DNA of 64,000 nt from Curtobacterium caseinilyticum (GCF_030363035.1 NZ_JAUCMN010000010.1:62001-126000), one strand, 5' to 3'. Positions 17,877-26,631 are shown, counted from the first letter of the stretch. The notes: generated from the sequence alone by a model not told the origin. Numbers and translations: made by a program.

Positions 17877-17910
17877 TTGACTCAGGCGAATGACACCGCT
17901 GTAATTACAG
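17877..17910 (+). promoter_or_regulatory. Promoter of the whiB2-type gene with overlapping 12-bp palindrome
   Basis: TTGACT at 17877-17882 (-35) and TAATTA at 17902-17907 (-10) form the most AT-rich promoter in this part of the window. The -10 is embedded in the perfect palindrome CTGTAATTACAG (17899-17910), a good operator candidate. The transcript would carry a leader of about 30 bases. Confidence 0.6.
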
Positions 17911-17944
17911 GCAACGACCTCGGTCGTTGCAGGCCGTCGTCGAC

Positions 17945-18283
17945 ATGTCAGGGGTGATCAGGGTGAACGGTTCCGACTTCCACGCCGGCGTACCGGAGGA
18001 CTGGCACGTCGACCCGGTGTCGCTGGGCGTCCCCGGGGTCCGACGTCCCGAGGCCGACGACGAGAACCCGCTCGCCTGGCAGGTCGACTCGCTGTGCGCG
18101 CAGACCGACCCCGAGGCGTTCTTCCCCGAGAAGGGCGGCTCGACGCGCGAGGCCAAGAAGATCTGCACCTCCTGCGAGGTCCGGTCGCAGTGCCTCGAGT
18201 ACGCGCTCGAGAACGACGAGCGGTTCGGTATCTGGGGCGGCCTCTCCGAGCGCGAGCGCCGGAAGCTCCGCCGCCGCGCCTGA
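17945..18283 (+). CDS. WhiB-family iron-sulfur transcriptional regulator (WhiB2/WhmD type)
   Basis: 112 aa. Four cysteines, C51, C74, C77 and C83, in the WhiB arrangement (LCAQTDP...ICTSCEVRSQC) bind a [4Fe-4S] cluster; the GIWGGLSERERRKL turn and basic tail RRRA complete the fold. WhiB proteins bind sigma-A and modulate transcription. The N-terminal extension and the position between polysaccharide genes and the glycosyltransferase/DUF5719/DUF3499 block fit WhiB2/WhmD, linked in actinobacteria to septation. Start is uncertain: ATG 17945 is used; TTG 17927, GTG 17954 and GTG 17963 are in frame. A strong promoter with a palindrome lies upstream and a hairpin follows. Confidence 0.92.
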   Translation: MSGVIRVNGSDFHAGVPEDWHVDPVSLGVPGVRRPEADDENPLAWQVDSLCAQTDPEAFFPEKGGSTREAKKICTSCEVRSQCLEYALENDERFGIWGGLSERERRKLRRRA

Positions 18284-18290
18284 CGGACCG

Positions 18291-18310
18291 CGCCGCCGCG
18301 ACCGGCGGCG
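18291..18310 (+). terminator. Hairpin terminator after the whiB2-type gene
   Basis: Perfect 8-base stem CGCCGCCG / CGGCGGCG with loop CGAC, starting 7 bases after the stop codon. Confidence 0.65.
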
Positions 18311-18340
18311 TCCGCTGCAGAGCAGCGCGCGACGCGCGGC

Positions 18341-18355
18341 GGACGGACGGGAGGC
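18341..18355. repeat. Half copy of the dispersed palindrome (left arm)
   Basis: GGACGGACGGGAGGC matches the left arm of the 4746-4805 palindrome; the matching right arm is absent here. The rest of the 239-base spacer to 18522 holds no gene I can support. Confidence 0.5.
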
Positions 18356-18506
18356 ACGCCCCGCGTCCGCACCGCAGCCCGCGGTCCTGATCCCTCGTCG
18401 CTGGCTCCTCGGCGCGCCCTCGCACGGCGCTGGCGCGCCGTGACCGCTCGGACGCGCAGGTTCACGGCACGCCGTCGTCGCAGACGGGAGCCGCGCCTCC
18501 AGACCG

Positions 18507-18512
18507 TAGAGT
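18507..18512 (+). promoter_or_regulatory. -10 box (TAGAGT), leaderless
   Basis: TAGAGT ends 10 bases before the ATG at 18523; an in-frame GTG at 18511 overlaps the box and is rejected as start. Confidence 0.5.
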
Positions 18513-18522
18513 GACGCGCGTC

Positions 18523-21390
18523 ATGCAGCCCAGTCCCGCGCAGCCCCGGTCCGCCCGACCCCACGTCACCGCGGTCCTCGTGACCGCGAACGGTGGCGAG
18601 CACCTCGACCGGACCCTGGACGCCCTCGTCGCCCAGACCCGGCACCCCGACAACCTCGTCGTCGTCGACGTCGGGTCCACCGACGGGTCGACGGCCGACA
18701 TCGCACTCGGGGGCTCGGCCGGACTGGTGCGCCTGCCGGCGGGTCGACCGTTCGGCGAGGCCGTCGCAGTGGGGGAGCGCGAGGCACCGACCGCCGACCC
18801 GGACGAGCCCGTCGACGAGTGGCTCTGGCTGCTCGGGCACGACAACGCTCCCTCGCCGACCGCCCTGGCGGAGATGCTCTCAGCCGTCGAGATCGCCCCG
18901 TCGGTGGTGGTCGCCGGGCCCAAGCTCGTGTCGACCGAGGACCCGTCGCTCATCCGCGCCTTCGGGGAGAGCACCACGCGGTCCGGCCGCTCGCTCGCCC
19001 TCGTGCACGACGAGCTCGACCAGGGGCAGCACGACCGGCACACCGACGTCATGGGCGTCTCGGCCGGCGGCATGCTCGTCCGGCGCTCGGTCTGGCGTGA
19101 CCTGCGCGGCTTCGACCCGGCGCTGCCCGACGTCGACGCCGCCCTCGACCTCTGCATCCGCGCCCGCCTGGCCGGGTACCGCGTGGTCGTGGTGCCGGAG
19201 GCCCGCGTGACGAGCGCCGGACCGGTCGAGGAGTTCGGGCGCAAGCGCGTCTCCGAGGCCCGACGGGTGCGACTCCACCGGCAGGCGCAGCTGCACCGTC
19301 GGCTGACGTACGCGCCCGCCGGGCTCCTCTGGCTGCACTGGCTGCTGCTCGTGCCGACAGCGGTCGTCCGCGCGGCCGGTCACCTCGTCGCGAAGCACCC
19401 CGCTGCCGTGTCCGGCGAGCTCGCCGCGGCCTTCGCGGTGGCCTTCGGCGGCGGCGTCGGCCGTGCCCGACGCAACGCCGCCAGGACCCGACGGGTCGGC
19501 TGGGCGGCGGTCGAGCCGCTCCGGGTGAGCTGGCGGCGGCTGCACGAACGTCGGACGACCTCGCGCGACGTCGAACTCGCCCGGGTGGAGGACGCCCCGA
19601 TCGCCCGGGCGTCGTTCCTCGGCGACGGCGGTGTCTGGGTCGTCCTCGCGGCCGCGGTGCTCGGCGTCGTCACCCTGTACCCGCTGCTCGGCAGCCCCGC
19701 GGTCACCGGCGGCGGACTGCTGCCGCTGAGCACCTCCGTCGGGCGGCTCTGGCAGAACGTGGGCTACGGGTGGCACTCGATCGGCACGGGATCCACGGGT
19801 CCGAGCGACCCGTTCGCCGCGGTGCTGGCGGTCCTCGGCTCGATCACGGCATGGTCGCCGTCGACCTCGGTGGTCCTCGTGCTCCTGCTGGCCTTCCCGC
19901 TCTCGGCGCTCGGTGCCTGGTTCGCGGTCCGCAAGGTCACGACCCGCACCTGGGTGCCCGTCGTGGGCGCGGCCCTCTACACGATCGCCCCGGCGCTCGT
20001 CGGCGCGGTGACGACCGGTCACCTCGGGGGAGTGATCGCGCACGTGCTCCTGCCGTGGCTCCTGCTCGCCGTCCTCGAGGCGCACCGGTCCTGGGCGTGG
20101 GCCTCCGGCGCCTCGCTCCTGTTCGCGGTCGTGGCGGCCTCGGCGCCGTCGCTGCTGCCCGTGCTCCTGGTCGGCTGGGTCGTCTCCCTCGTGGTCGGGT
20201 GGCGCCGTGCGCACCGGCGTGTCTTCATCCCGGTCCCAGCGGCCGTGCTCTTCCTGCCGCTGGTGCTGGCGCAGCTGGCCAGGGGCAACCCGCTCGCCGT
20301 GTTCGCCGACCCGGGCGTGCCGTCCGCGACCCGGGCCCCGTCGGCACTGCAGCTCGCGATCGGGCAGCCGCTGCCGGACTGGAGCGGCTGGCTCCCGGCG
20401 ACCGCGTCCCTCGGCCTCCCCGCGCTGGTGCTGCCGGTCGCGATGGCCGTCCTCGCCCTGCCGGTCGCCCTGCTCGCGATCGGCGCGGTGCTCGGGCACC
20501 GCTGGGCCGTCGCCGGTGCGGCACTGCTGCTGGCGCTGCTCGGCTACGCCACCGCCTTCGGCGCGACCCACGTCACCGTCACCGGCGTCGGCTCGACGAC
20601 GACGATCGTCTGGCCCGGGAGCGCCCTGTCGGTGATGGCGCTCGGCATGGTCCTGGCCGCCTCGATCGGCGTCGACGTCCTGCCCCGGACCGCTCCCGTC
20701 GCGGGCCTCGTCGCCGCCGTCCTCGCCGGGGTCACGGTCGCGCCGGCCTTCGCCGCGTCGGTGCTCGGCGACACGCTCGTCCAGCCCACCACGGGACGCG
20801 TGCTCAGCGCGTACGTGAACGCGGAGGCACAGGCCAACCCGGACGTCGGCACGCTCGTCGTCGACCCGCAGACCGACGGGTCGCTCGCCGTGTCGCTCGA
20901 ACGCGGACAGGGGTCGACGCTCGACGACCAGACGACGCTGGACGCCACGGCGCTCCGCCTGAGCCGTTCGGGCGCGCAGCTGGCGACGCTCGCGGGCAAC
21001 CTGGCCAGTCGCAGCGGGTACGACCCCGAGCTGGCGCTGCGTGAACTCGGCATCTCCTTCGTGCTGCTCGACGACCCGGTCGACGACGCCGCGGCCGAGG
21101 CCGTGCACGACCGGGCCTCGGGCGCCATCGGCCAGGACGCCCGCTTCACGAGCATCGGTGAGACCGCGACCGGCCGACTGTTCCACTACGAGGGCGACGT
21201 CGACCGCGTCGCGACCGGGTCCGCCGCCACGCAGGCGACGCACGTGCTCTACCTGATCGTGCTGGGTGTGGTGTTCGGCGCAGCGGCCCTGCTCGCCGTC
21301 CCCACGGCGCCGCGCCGTCGCCGCGCCACGTCGAACGTCATCGAGGCCGAGGAACCCGCCACCACCTTCGACGAGGAGCGCGACGAATGA
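18523..21390 (+). CDS. Large membrane-bound family 2 glycosyltransferase
   Basis: 955 aa. Residues about 8-230 are a GT2 GT-A domain: TAVLVTANGGEHLDRTLDAL, VVVDVGSTDGS, LLGHDNAPSPTALAEM at the metal-site position, and GFDPALPDVDAALDLCIRA near the acceptor/base site. The remainder has more than ten hydrophobic segments and a C-terminal extracytoplasmic region of about 170 residues, then a last helix and acidic tail. Conserved next to whiB2 and a DUF5719 gene in many Actinobacteria; precise product unknown, presumably an envelope glycan. Its stop overlaps the ATG of the DUF5719 gene (ATGA), so they are co-translated and probably work together. Confidence 0.85.
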   Translation: MQPSPAQPRSARPHVTAVLVTANGGEHLDRTLDALVAQTRHPDNLVVVDVGSTDGSTADIALGGSAGLVRLPAGRPFGEAVAVGEREAPTADPDEPVDEWLWLLGHDNAPSPTALAEMLSAVEIAPSVVVAGPKLVSTEDPSLIRAFGESTTRSGRSLALVHDELDQGQHDRHTDVMGVSAGGMLVRRSVWRDLRGFDPALPDVDAALDLCIRARLAGYRVVVVPEARVTSAGPVEEFGRKRVSEARRVRLHRQAQLHRRLTYAPAGLLWLHWLLLVPTAVVRAAGHLVAKHPAAVSGELAAAFAVAFGGGVGRARRNAARTRRVGWAAVEPLRVSWRRLHERRTTSRDVELARVEDAPIARASFLGDGGVWVVLAAAVLGVVTLYPLLGSPAVTGGGLLPLSTSVGRLWQNVGYGWHSIGTGSTGPSDPFAAVLAVLGSITAWSPSTSVVLVLLLAFPLSALGAWFAVRKVTTRTWVPVVGAALYTIAPALVGAVTTGHLGGVIAHVLLPWLLLAVLEAHRSWAWASGASLLFAVVAASAPSLLPVLLVGWVVSLVVGWRRAHRRVFIPVPAAVLFLPLVLAQLARGNPLAVFADPGVPSATRAPSALQLAIGQPLPDWSGWLPATASLGLPALVLPVAMAVLALPVALLAIGAVLGHRWAVAGAALLLALLGYATAFGATHVTVTGVGSTTTIVWPGSALSVMALGMVLAASIGVDVLPRTAPVAGLVAAVLAGVTVAPAFAASVLGDTLVQPTTGRVLSAYVNAEAQANPDVGTLVVDPQTDGSLAVSLERGQGSTLDDQTTLDATALRLSRSGAQLATLAGNLASRSGYDPELALRELGISFVLLDDPVDDAAAEAVHDRASGAIGQDARFTSIGETATGRLFHYEGDVDRVATGSAATQATHVLYLIVLGVVFGAAALLAVPTAPRRRRATSNVIEAEEPATTFDEERDE

Positions 21391-22790
21391 GCACCACCAC
21401 CGGCTCCGTCCGACGCTGGGTCGTCCGCGGCACCGCGACCGCGGTGGCCGTGGTCGTCGCCGCCGGTGCCGTGACCGCGGCGCACGCCATCGGCACCGAG
21501 AGCACCCCCGCACGTCCGGCCGGGCGCACCGTCACCCCCGTGCCCGCCGACGCACAGCGCGTCTGTGCCGGCAGTGCGCTGCGGCTCTCCGACGACTCGG
21601 GGAACGACGCGACGACGGCGAGCACCGTCGGGTCGTCGAAGGTCGCCACCGCCACCACCGGTTCGCGGGTGGACCGGTCGACGCTCCGGTCGTCCGCCAC
21701 CGGGGGCAGCGACCCGCAGCTCCTCACGGCGCCCGCGGGGGAGTCGACCCCGCAGGTCGCCGGCAGCACGTCGCAGAGCGTGTCCTCGGGTGACCTCGTG
21801 GGCTTCGCCGCCGCCTCCTGCGACGACCCGGGTCAGTCGACGTGGCTCGTCGGCGGCTCGACCGAGACCGGCCGCACGAGCCTGGTCACCCTGTCGAACC
21901 CGACGGACGTCAACGCGACCGTCGACCTCGCCGTGTACGACTCGTCGGGCACGGTGTCGGCCCCCGGCACGACCGGCATCGTCGTGGCCCCGAACACGCA
22001 GAAGGTCGTGCCCCTGTCCGGCTTCGTCTCGGACCAGGGCTCGACGGTGGTGCACGTGACCTCGTCGGGCGGTCAGATCGTCGCGCACATGCAGGAGAGC
22101 ATCGTCCGCACGCTGGTGCCGGGCGGGTACGACATCGTCTCCGGCGGTGCCGCACCGGCGCGCACGCAGATCATCCCGTCGGTGGTCCTCCGCGACGCGC
22201 AGCAGGCCCAGCGGGGGGACGACGCGGCGGACGCGGCACCGGTGCTGCGCCTGTTCGTGCCGGGGGACCGTGCCGCGCGCGTGACGCTCGGGATCACCAC
22301 GGCGGACGGCGGCGGTTCGACGGTCAACGCGACCGCTGAGCCGGGCGTGGTCACCGACGTGGCGCTCGACGACTTCCCGGACGGCCGGTACTCGTTCGCG
22401 GTCACCTCGACCGAGCCGGTCGTCGCGGGCGCGCGGACGACGGTGCCGACGGACGACGACCGCACGGACCTCGGCTGGTTCGCCTCCGCGGAGCCACTCG
22501 GTGACGAGGCGGTCACCGCGGTCGCGCCCGGCGGCGACCCGAAGATGAACCTGGTCAACCCGACGCGGTCGGACGCCCGGGTGACGATCCGCTCCGGTGA
22601 CCGCGAGCAGCAGGTCGACGTGGCGTCGGGGAGCACGGCGACCGTGCAGGTCCCGGTCTCCACGCAGCTGGTGGTCACGGGCGCCGAGGGGCTCGTCGCC
22701 GGGGTCAGCTACGACGCGGACGACGGGGTCGGCGGCTTTCCGGTGCGGCCCGAGACCGAGGTCTCCACACCGCTGCGCGTCTACCCCTGA
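21387..22790 (+). CDS. DUF5719 family exported protein
   Basis: 467 aa. One N-terminal hydrophobic segment (about residues 12-32, VVRGTATAVAVVVAAGAVTA) acts as signal anchor; the remaining about 430 residues are beta-rich and extracytoplasmic, with blocks TSLVTLSNPTDVNATVDLAVYD and MNLVNPTRSDARVTI. This matches the DUF5719 family found beside the large glycosyltransferase in Actinobacteria; function unknown. It overlaps the upstream stop codon by 4 bases, so a joint role with that transferase is likely. It is followed by a 62-bp tandem array, not by an ordinary terminator. Confidence 0.8.
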   Translation: MSTTTGSVRRWVVRGTATAVAVVVAAGAVTAAHAIGTESTPARPAGRTVTPVPADAQRVCAGSALRLSDDSGNDATTASTVGSSKVATATTGSRVDRSTLRSSATGGSDPQLLTAPAGESTPQVAGSTSQSVSSGDLVGFAAASCDDPGQSTWLVGGSTETGRTSLVTLSNPTDVNATVDLAVYDSSGTVSAPGTTGIVVAPNTQKVVPLSGFVSDQGSTVVHVTSSGGQIVAHMQESIVRTLVPGGYDIVSGGAAPARTQIIPSVVLRDAQQAQRGDDAADAAPVLRLFVPGDRAARVTLGITTADGGGSTVNATAEPGVVTDVALDDFPDGRYSFAVTSTEPVVAGARTTVPTDDDRTDLGWFASAEPLGDEAVTAVAPGGDPKMNLVNPTRSDARVTIRSGDREQQVDVASGSTATVQVPVSTQLVVTGAEGLVAGVSYDADDGVGGFPVRPETEVSTPLRVYP

Positions 22791-22810
22791 CGGACGGACC
22801 CGCGTTCGGG

Positions 22811-23060
22811 GTGGGGTCCGGCCGTGGGTGCTGTGTCCCTGTCGGGCTCGCCGGTGCCGGTGCCGGTGGCGGTCCGGGGTGCGGTCCGGCCGTGGGTGCT
22901 GTGTCCCTGTCGGGCTCGCCGGTGCCGGTGGCGGTCCGGGGTGGGGTCCGGCCGTGGGTGCTGTGTCCCTGTCGGGCTCACCAGTGCCGGTGGCGGACCG
23001 GGGTGGGGTCCGGCCGTGGGTGCTGTGTCCCTGCCGGGCTCACCAGTGCCGGTAGCGGTC
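22811..23060. repeat. 62-bp tandem repeat, about four copies, reaching into the next gene's 3' end
   Basis: GGTCCGGCCGTGGGTGCTGT begins at 22815, 22883, 22945 and 23007 (spacing 68, 62, 62; the first copy has a 6-base CCGGTG expansion). Each unit contains a version of the last codons and stop of the minus-strand gene that ends at 23040, so the array looks like serial duplication of that gene's 3' end and its downstream flank. Confidence 0.9.
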
Positions 23061-23480
23061 CGGGGCGAGGTCCCACGGATCCTTGTCGATCAACTCACCG
23101 ACGGCGCGGAACACCGCGGTCTCGATCACGATCCGCTTGTCGGTGTCGTCCTTCTCCGGGCTGCGGGTGACCCGTTCGACCGGGATGCGGAAGAGCGTCA
23201 CGCGTCGGGCGTCCCGGTCGACGCGCCACCGTGGCAGCCGGTCGGGGAGGGACTGGTCGGTCGGCATGTCCGCGACCTGGAACACGACGCCCGCGAGCTC
23301 CTCCGGCCAGAGCCCGACCAGGTAGTGCGCACTGTCGCCGACGATCCGGTCGAAGGTCTCGGCCCGGGTGATGACGGGCGCCAGGTCCGGACCGGTCACG
23401 CTCGACCGCCCGCCGCGCCCGTGCCGCGACCGTCCCCGGGCGCGGTCGACGGGGCTGACGGTACGAGGCTTCCGACGCAT
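23040..23480 (-). CDS. Metallopeptidase-family protein (zincin-like, degenerate; Rv3259-type)
   Basis: 146 aa. After a basic N-terminal tail of about 40 residues, the domain reads FDRIVGDSAHYLVGLWPEEL, VVFQVADMPT, VTLFRIPVERV, IETAVFRAVGELIDKDPWDL and PDRYRHW. This matches actinobacterial zincin-like metallopeptidase-family proteins such as mycobacterial Rv3259, also found near whiB2 and DUF3499. The HExxH zinc motif expected in the family is absent: the helix reads ETAVFRAVG, so peptidase activity is doubtful. Start ATG at 23480 follows a TACGAT box 6 bases away. It is divergent from DUF3499, and its last codons form the final unit of a tandem array. Confidence 0.8.
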   Translation of the reverse strand: MRRKPRTVSPVDRARGRSRHGRGGRSSVTGPDLAPVITRAETFDRIVGDSAHYLVGLWPEELAGVVFQVADMPTDQSLPDRLPRWRVDRDARRVTLFRIPVERVTRSPEKDDTDKRIVIETAVFRAVGELIDKDPWDLAPDRYRHW

Positions 23481-23486
23481 CCCGCC

Positions 23487-23550
23487 ATCGTACGCGGCGG
23501 GGTGCGCCGCACCGGTCGGCACCGGCGACCGCGTGGGCGGACGGTAGGGT
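23487..23550. promoter_or_regulatory. Divergent leaderless promoters (metallopeptidase-like / DUF3499)
   Basis: Minus-strand TACGAT at 23487-23492 lies 6 bases before the ATG at 23480; plus-strand TAGGGT at 23545-23550 lies 10 bases before the ATG at 23561. Confidence 0.55.
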
Positions 23551-23560
23551 CGGTGCCGGT

Positions 23561-23821
23561 ATGGACGTACGGATCTGCAGCAAGGTCGCCTGTGGCGCGA
23601 GCGCGTCGGCGACCCTGACGTACGACTACGCCGACTCGATGGTGGTGGTCGGCCCGCTGTCCACGCGCGTCGAACCGCACGGCTACGACCTGTGTGCCCG
23701 CCACGCGGCGGGCCTGCGCGTCCCGCGCGGCTGGGACGTCGTGCGCCGCGCGCCCCTCCGTCGTGAGACGGGCCGGGCGGCCGTGGACGGGCCCGGTCCG
23801 CAGGAGGACCCCCGGTCCTGA
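23561..23821 (+). CDS. DUF3499 family protein
   Basis: 86 aa. The pattern MDVRICSKVACGASASATL, TYDYADSMVVVGPLSTRVEP, YDLCARHAAGLRVPRGWDVV is the DUF3499 family (mycobacterial Rv3258c). Paired cysteines near the N-terminus (C6, C11) and C46 with a His could bind zinc, an inference. The C-terminal 25 residues are Arg/Pro/Gly-rich and probably disordered. In mycobacteria this gene precedes manB and manA; no phosphomannomutase gene follows here. The leaderless promoter fixes the start. Confidence 0.88.
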   Translation: MDVRICSKVACGASASATLTYDYADSMVVVGPLSTRVEPHGYDLCARHAAGLRVPRGWDVVRRAPLRRETGRAAVDGPGPQEDPRS

Positions 23822-24023
23822 CGCGGGGCCCGCCGGGCGCGACCCGGGACAGGACGGTGATCCGTGCCTCCCGGGTGTGACCGGACGACGACCGGACCCT
23901 GCCGGGCGTGGGCCGACGCAGGACGGCGACCCGCGCCTCCCGGGTGTGACCCGACGACGACCGGACCCTGCCGGGCGTGGGCCGACCCAGGACGGCGACC
24001 GCGCCGCCCGGGCGTGACCCGAC
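23822..24023. repeat. 69-bp tandem repeat, about 2.8 copies
   Basis: GACGACGACCGGACCCTGCC occurs at 23884 (as GACGACGACC) and again from 23953, and the linked CGCCTCCCGGGTGTGACC block recurs with the same 69-base period. The array fills most of the spacer between DUF3499 and ahcY. No gene or classical terminator seen. Confidence 0.8.
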
Positions 24024-24064
24024 ACCACCAGCCGACCGCGCCCCCACCGTGCCAGACTGGCGCC

Positions 24065-25543
24065 ATGCCGACCGAGACCCGTACCGACTCCCCGTTCCGC
24101 GTCGCCGACCTCGCCCTCGCGGAGGCGGGCCGACACCAGATCCGCCTCGCCGAGAACGAGATGCCCGGGCTGGTCTCCCTGCGCCAGGAGTTCGGCGCCG
24201 CGCAGCCACTCGCCGGTGCGCGCATCGCGGGGTCGCTGCACATGACGGTGCAGACCGCCGTGCTCATCGAGACGCTCGTCGCGCTCGGCGCACAGGTCCG
24301 GTGGGCGAGCTGCAACATCTTCTCCACGCAGGACGAGGCCGCAGCCGCCGTCGCGGTCGGCCCGACGGGGACACCGGACGCCCCCGCTGGCGTTCCCGTC
24401 TTCGCGTGGAAGGGTGAGACGCTCGAGGAGTACTGGTGGTGCACCGACCGCATCTTCGACTGGAGTGCCGAGGCGGCCGCGGCCGGAGCGGACTGGTCGG
24501 GGCCGAACCTGATCCTCGACGACGGTGGTGACGCGACGATGCTCGTGCACACGGGGGCCGAGGCCGAGGCAGCGGGCCGTGTCCCCGCGGCCGGGTCCGA
24601 CGCGAGTGCCGAGTGGCGGATCGTGCTCAGCACCGTCGCCGCGTCGCTCGAGCAGTCGCCGGACCGCTGGACCCGGATCGCGTCCGAGATCGAGGGCGTG
24701 ACCGAGGAGACCACCACGGGTGTCCACCGGCTCTACGAGCTGTCGCGGAAGGGCGAGCTGCGCTTCCCGGCGATCAACGTCAACGACTCGGTGACGAAGT
24801 CGAAGTTCGACAACAAGTACGGCATCCGGCACTCGCTGCCCGACGGCCTGAACCGTGCGACCGACGTGCTGATCGGTGGCAAGGTCGCGTTCGTCGTCGG
24901 GTACGGCGACGTCGGCAAGGGTGCTGCCGAGGCGCTGCGCGGCCAGGGCGCCCGCGTGGTCGTCTCCGAGGTCGACCCGATCTGCGCGCTCCAGGCGGCG
25001 ATGGACGGGTACCAGGTGGCTCGTCTCGCGGAGGTCGCCGACCAGGTCGACATCGTCGTCACCTGCACCGGCAACCTCGGTGTCGTGGGCGTCGACGAGA
25101 TGCTCGCACTGAAGCACCTGGCGGTCGTCGCGAACGTCGGGCACTTCGACAACGAGATCGACATGGCGGGACTCGAGGCGCTGCCCGGCGTCGAGAAGGT
25201 CGAGATCAAGCCGCAGGTGCACGAGTGGCGTCTGCCGAACGGCCGGTCGATCCTCGTGCTCAGCGAGGGGCGCCTGATGAACCTCGGCAACGCCACGGGG
25301 CACCCGTCGTTCGTGATGAGCAACTCGTTCACCAACCAGGTGCTCGCGCAGATCGAGCTGCACACCCGGCGCGAGGAGTACCCGACGGGTGTGTACGTGC
25401 TGCCCAAGCACCTGGACGAGAAGGTCGCCCGGCTGCACCTCGACGCGCTCGGCGTGCGGTTGACGACGCTGCGTCCCGAGCAGGCGGCGTACATCGGCGT
25501 GCCGGTCGAGGGGCCGTACAAGCCGGAGCACTACCGGTACTGA
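24065..25543 (+). CDS. ahcY: Adenosylhomocysteinase (S-adenosyl-L-homocysteine hydrolase)
   Basis: 492 aa, usual for the actinobacterial enzyme. It hydrolyses S-adenosylhomocysteine to adenosine and homocysteine, clearing the product of SAM-dependent methylation. Visible blocks: [20 protein letters not shown] at the substrate site, [13 protein letters not shown], the NAD site [20 protein letters not shown] (around residue 277), [11 protein letters not shown], and the diagnostic C-terminus YKPEHYRY with the Lys and Tyr that reach the partner subunit's NAD. Start ATG at 24065 is supported by the N-terminus and by CAGACT 6 bases upstream, a -10-like leaderless arrangement. An open frame upstream runs into the tandem array and is rejected. 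Confidence 0.97.
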   Translation: MPTETRTDSPFRVADLALAEAGRHQIRLAENEMPGLVSLRQEFGAAQPLAGARIAGSLHMTVQTAVLIETLVALGAQVRWASCNIFSTQDEAAAAVAVGPTGTPDAPAGVPVFAWKGETLEEYWWCTDRIFDWSAEAAAAGADWSGPNLILDDGGDATMLVHTGAEAEAAGRVPAAGSDASAEWRIVLSTVAASLEQSPDRWTRIASEIEGVTEETTTGVHRLYELSRKGELRFPAINVNDSVTKSKFDNKYGIRHSLPDGLNRATDVLIGGKVAFVVGYGDVGKGAAEALRGQGARVVVSEVDPICALQAAMDGYQVARLAEVADQVDIVVTCTGNLGVVGVDEMLALKHLAVVANVGHFDNEIDMAGLEALPGVEKVEIKPQVHEWRLPNGRSILVLSEGRLMNLGNATGHPSFVMSNSFTNQVLAQIELHTRREEYPTGVYVLPKHLDEKVARLHLDALGVRLTTLRPEQAAYIGVPVEGPYKPEHYRY

Positions 25544-25682
25544 GCCCGCTCGGGCCTCGGGCCTCGGGGACCGCGCGTGGGGCCCGGGGAACCACGTTCC
25601 GGACACTGCACCGTGACCTTCCGCGGTGTCGTGTCCGCTCCGCGGTGTCCCGCCCGCAGCGCCGCGCCGCCGCGCGCCTGTC

Positions 25683-26552
25683 TCAGCGTGGGAAGCCGGG
25701 CGGCCGCGCCGTCGCCGTCACGCCCGCCCGGTCGAGCAGCGCAGCCCGCCCGCGGAGCGCCTGCTCGTCGCGAGCACGACGCAGGACGGTGACCCCGGCG
25801 AGGAACGGCTCGGCCGGCACGGGCGGCACCGGGTGCACGTACGGCACGACCTCGGCTGCGAGCCGCTGTGCGACCGCGGCCCTCGCCTCCGGGCGCATGT
25901 CCGCGGCCCCCCGGAAGAACGCGCCGAGCCGGTTCTCGAGCCGCTGCGGCAGCGCGGCGACGTCGGCGATGCCGGCCCACCCCGACAGCTCGACCGGCAA
26001 CAGCACCTCGACGGCACGTGCGCGGGGCGCGCGTTCGTGCTGCACGAAGGTCCCGGCGAGCAGGTCACCGAGCCGCCGCGGTCGGGTGCCGAACAGCGCG
26101 ACGAGCAGCGCGATCGAGCCGAACGTCGTCCAGAGCTCGAGCAGCCCGACGAGCGAGCGGGTGATCGCGTGGCGGAAGCCGATCGCACCGCCGTCGACCC
26201 GGACGACCCGGGTGCCGGTGGCGTACCGGCCGACGCTCCTGCCGCGGGTGACCGTCTCGACGGCCGCTGGGACGAGCACGAGCACGGCCACGGTCGAACC
26301 GACCTGCAGCGGGACGAACCACGCTCCGTCGAGGTCCGACGGCAGGACGCGGCCGAGGCCGACGAGCAGCAGCACGAACAGCACGACCAGGCAGAGGGCG
26401 TCGAGCAGGGCCGCGGCGAGCCGCAGCGCGATGCCCGCCGGCTGCACGTCGAGCGCGACGGCTTCACCGACGACGAGCTCGTCGACGGCCTCGTCCAGGG
26501 TCGCCCCGAAGCGGGCGTCGGCCAGGTCGCGCGGCACGCGGGTCTTCGACAT
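25683..26552 (-). CDS. RDD family membrane protein
   Basis: 289 aa. Residues about 45-165 hold the RDD domain with three membrane segments: GIALRLAAALLDALCLVVL, the TRGRSVGRYATGTRVVRVD loop and AITRSLVGLLELWTTFGSI, then RPRRLGDLLAGTFV. The C-terminal about 110 residues are soluble. RDD proteins of this type sit beside SpoIIM, MoxR and DUF58 genes across Actinobacteria; transport or a role in cell-envelope assembly has been proposed but not settled. Start ATG at 26552 has CAGAAT 6 bases upstream (minus strand). It is divergent from the SpoIIM gene. Confidence 0.88.
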   Translation of the reverse strand: MSKTRVPRDLADARFGATLDEAVDELVVGEAVALDVQPAGIALRLAAALLDALCLVVLFVLLLVGLGRVLPSDLDGAWFVPLQVGSTVAVLVLVPAAVETVTRGRSVGRYATGTRVVRVDGGAIGFRHAITRSLVGLLELWTTFGSIALLVALFGTRPRRLGDLLAGTFVQHERAPRARAVEVLLPVELSGWAGIADVAALPQRLENRLGAFFRGAADMRPEARAAVAQRLAAEVVPYVHPVPPVPAEPFLAGVTVLRRARDEQALRGRAALLDRAGVTATARPPGFPR

Positions 26553-26558
26553 GGGATC

Positions 26559-26564
26559 ATTCTG
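26559..26564 (-). promoter_or_regulatory. -10-like box (CAGAAT), leaderless
   Basis: CAGAAT on the minus strand, 6 bases before the ATG at 26552. Confidence 0.4.
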
Positions 26565-26631
26565 ACGGAGCACGTCGCCGACCGCCCGGGCGGACCCGGC
26601 GGGGCGTGCGCCGGACGGACGGGGGAGTCAC

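Noticed and set aside
22811..23060. CRISPR-like array of 62-bp units
   Set aside because: Units are directly tandem and near-identical with no variable spacers, and no cas genes are present. The same applies to the arrays at 8898, 23822, 46811 and 49969.
24023..24064. A SAM/SAH riboswitch ahead of ahcY
   Set aside because: The about 40 bases between the tandem array and the start are too short, and the -10-like box implies a leaderless transcript.
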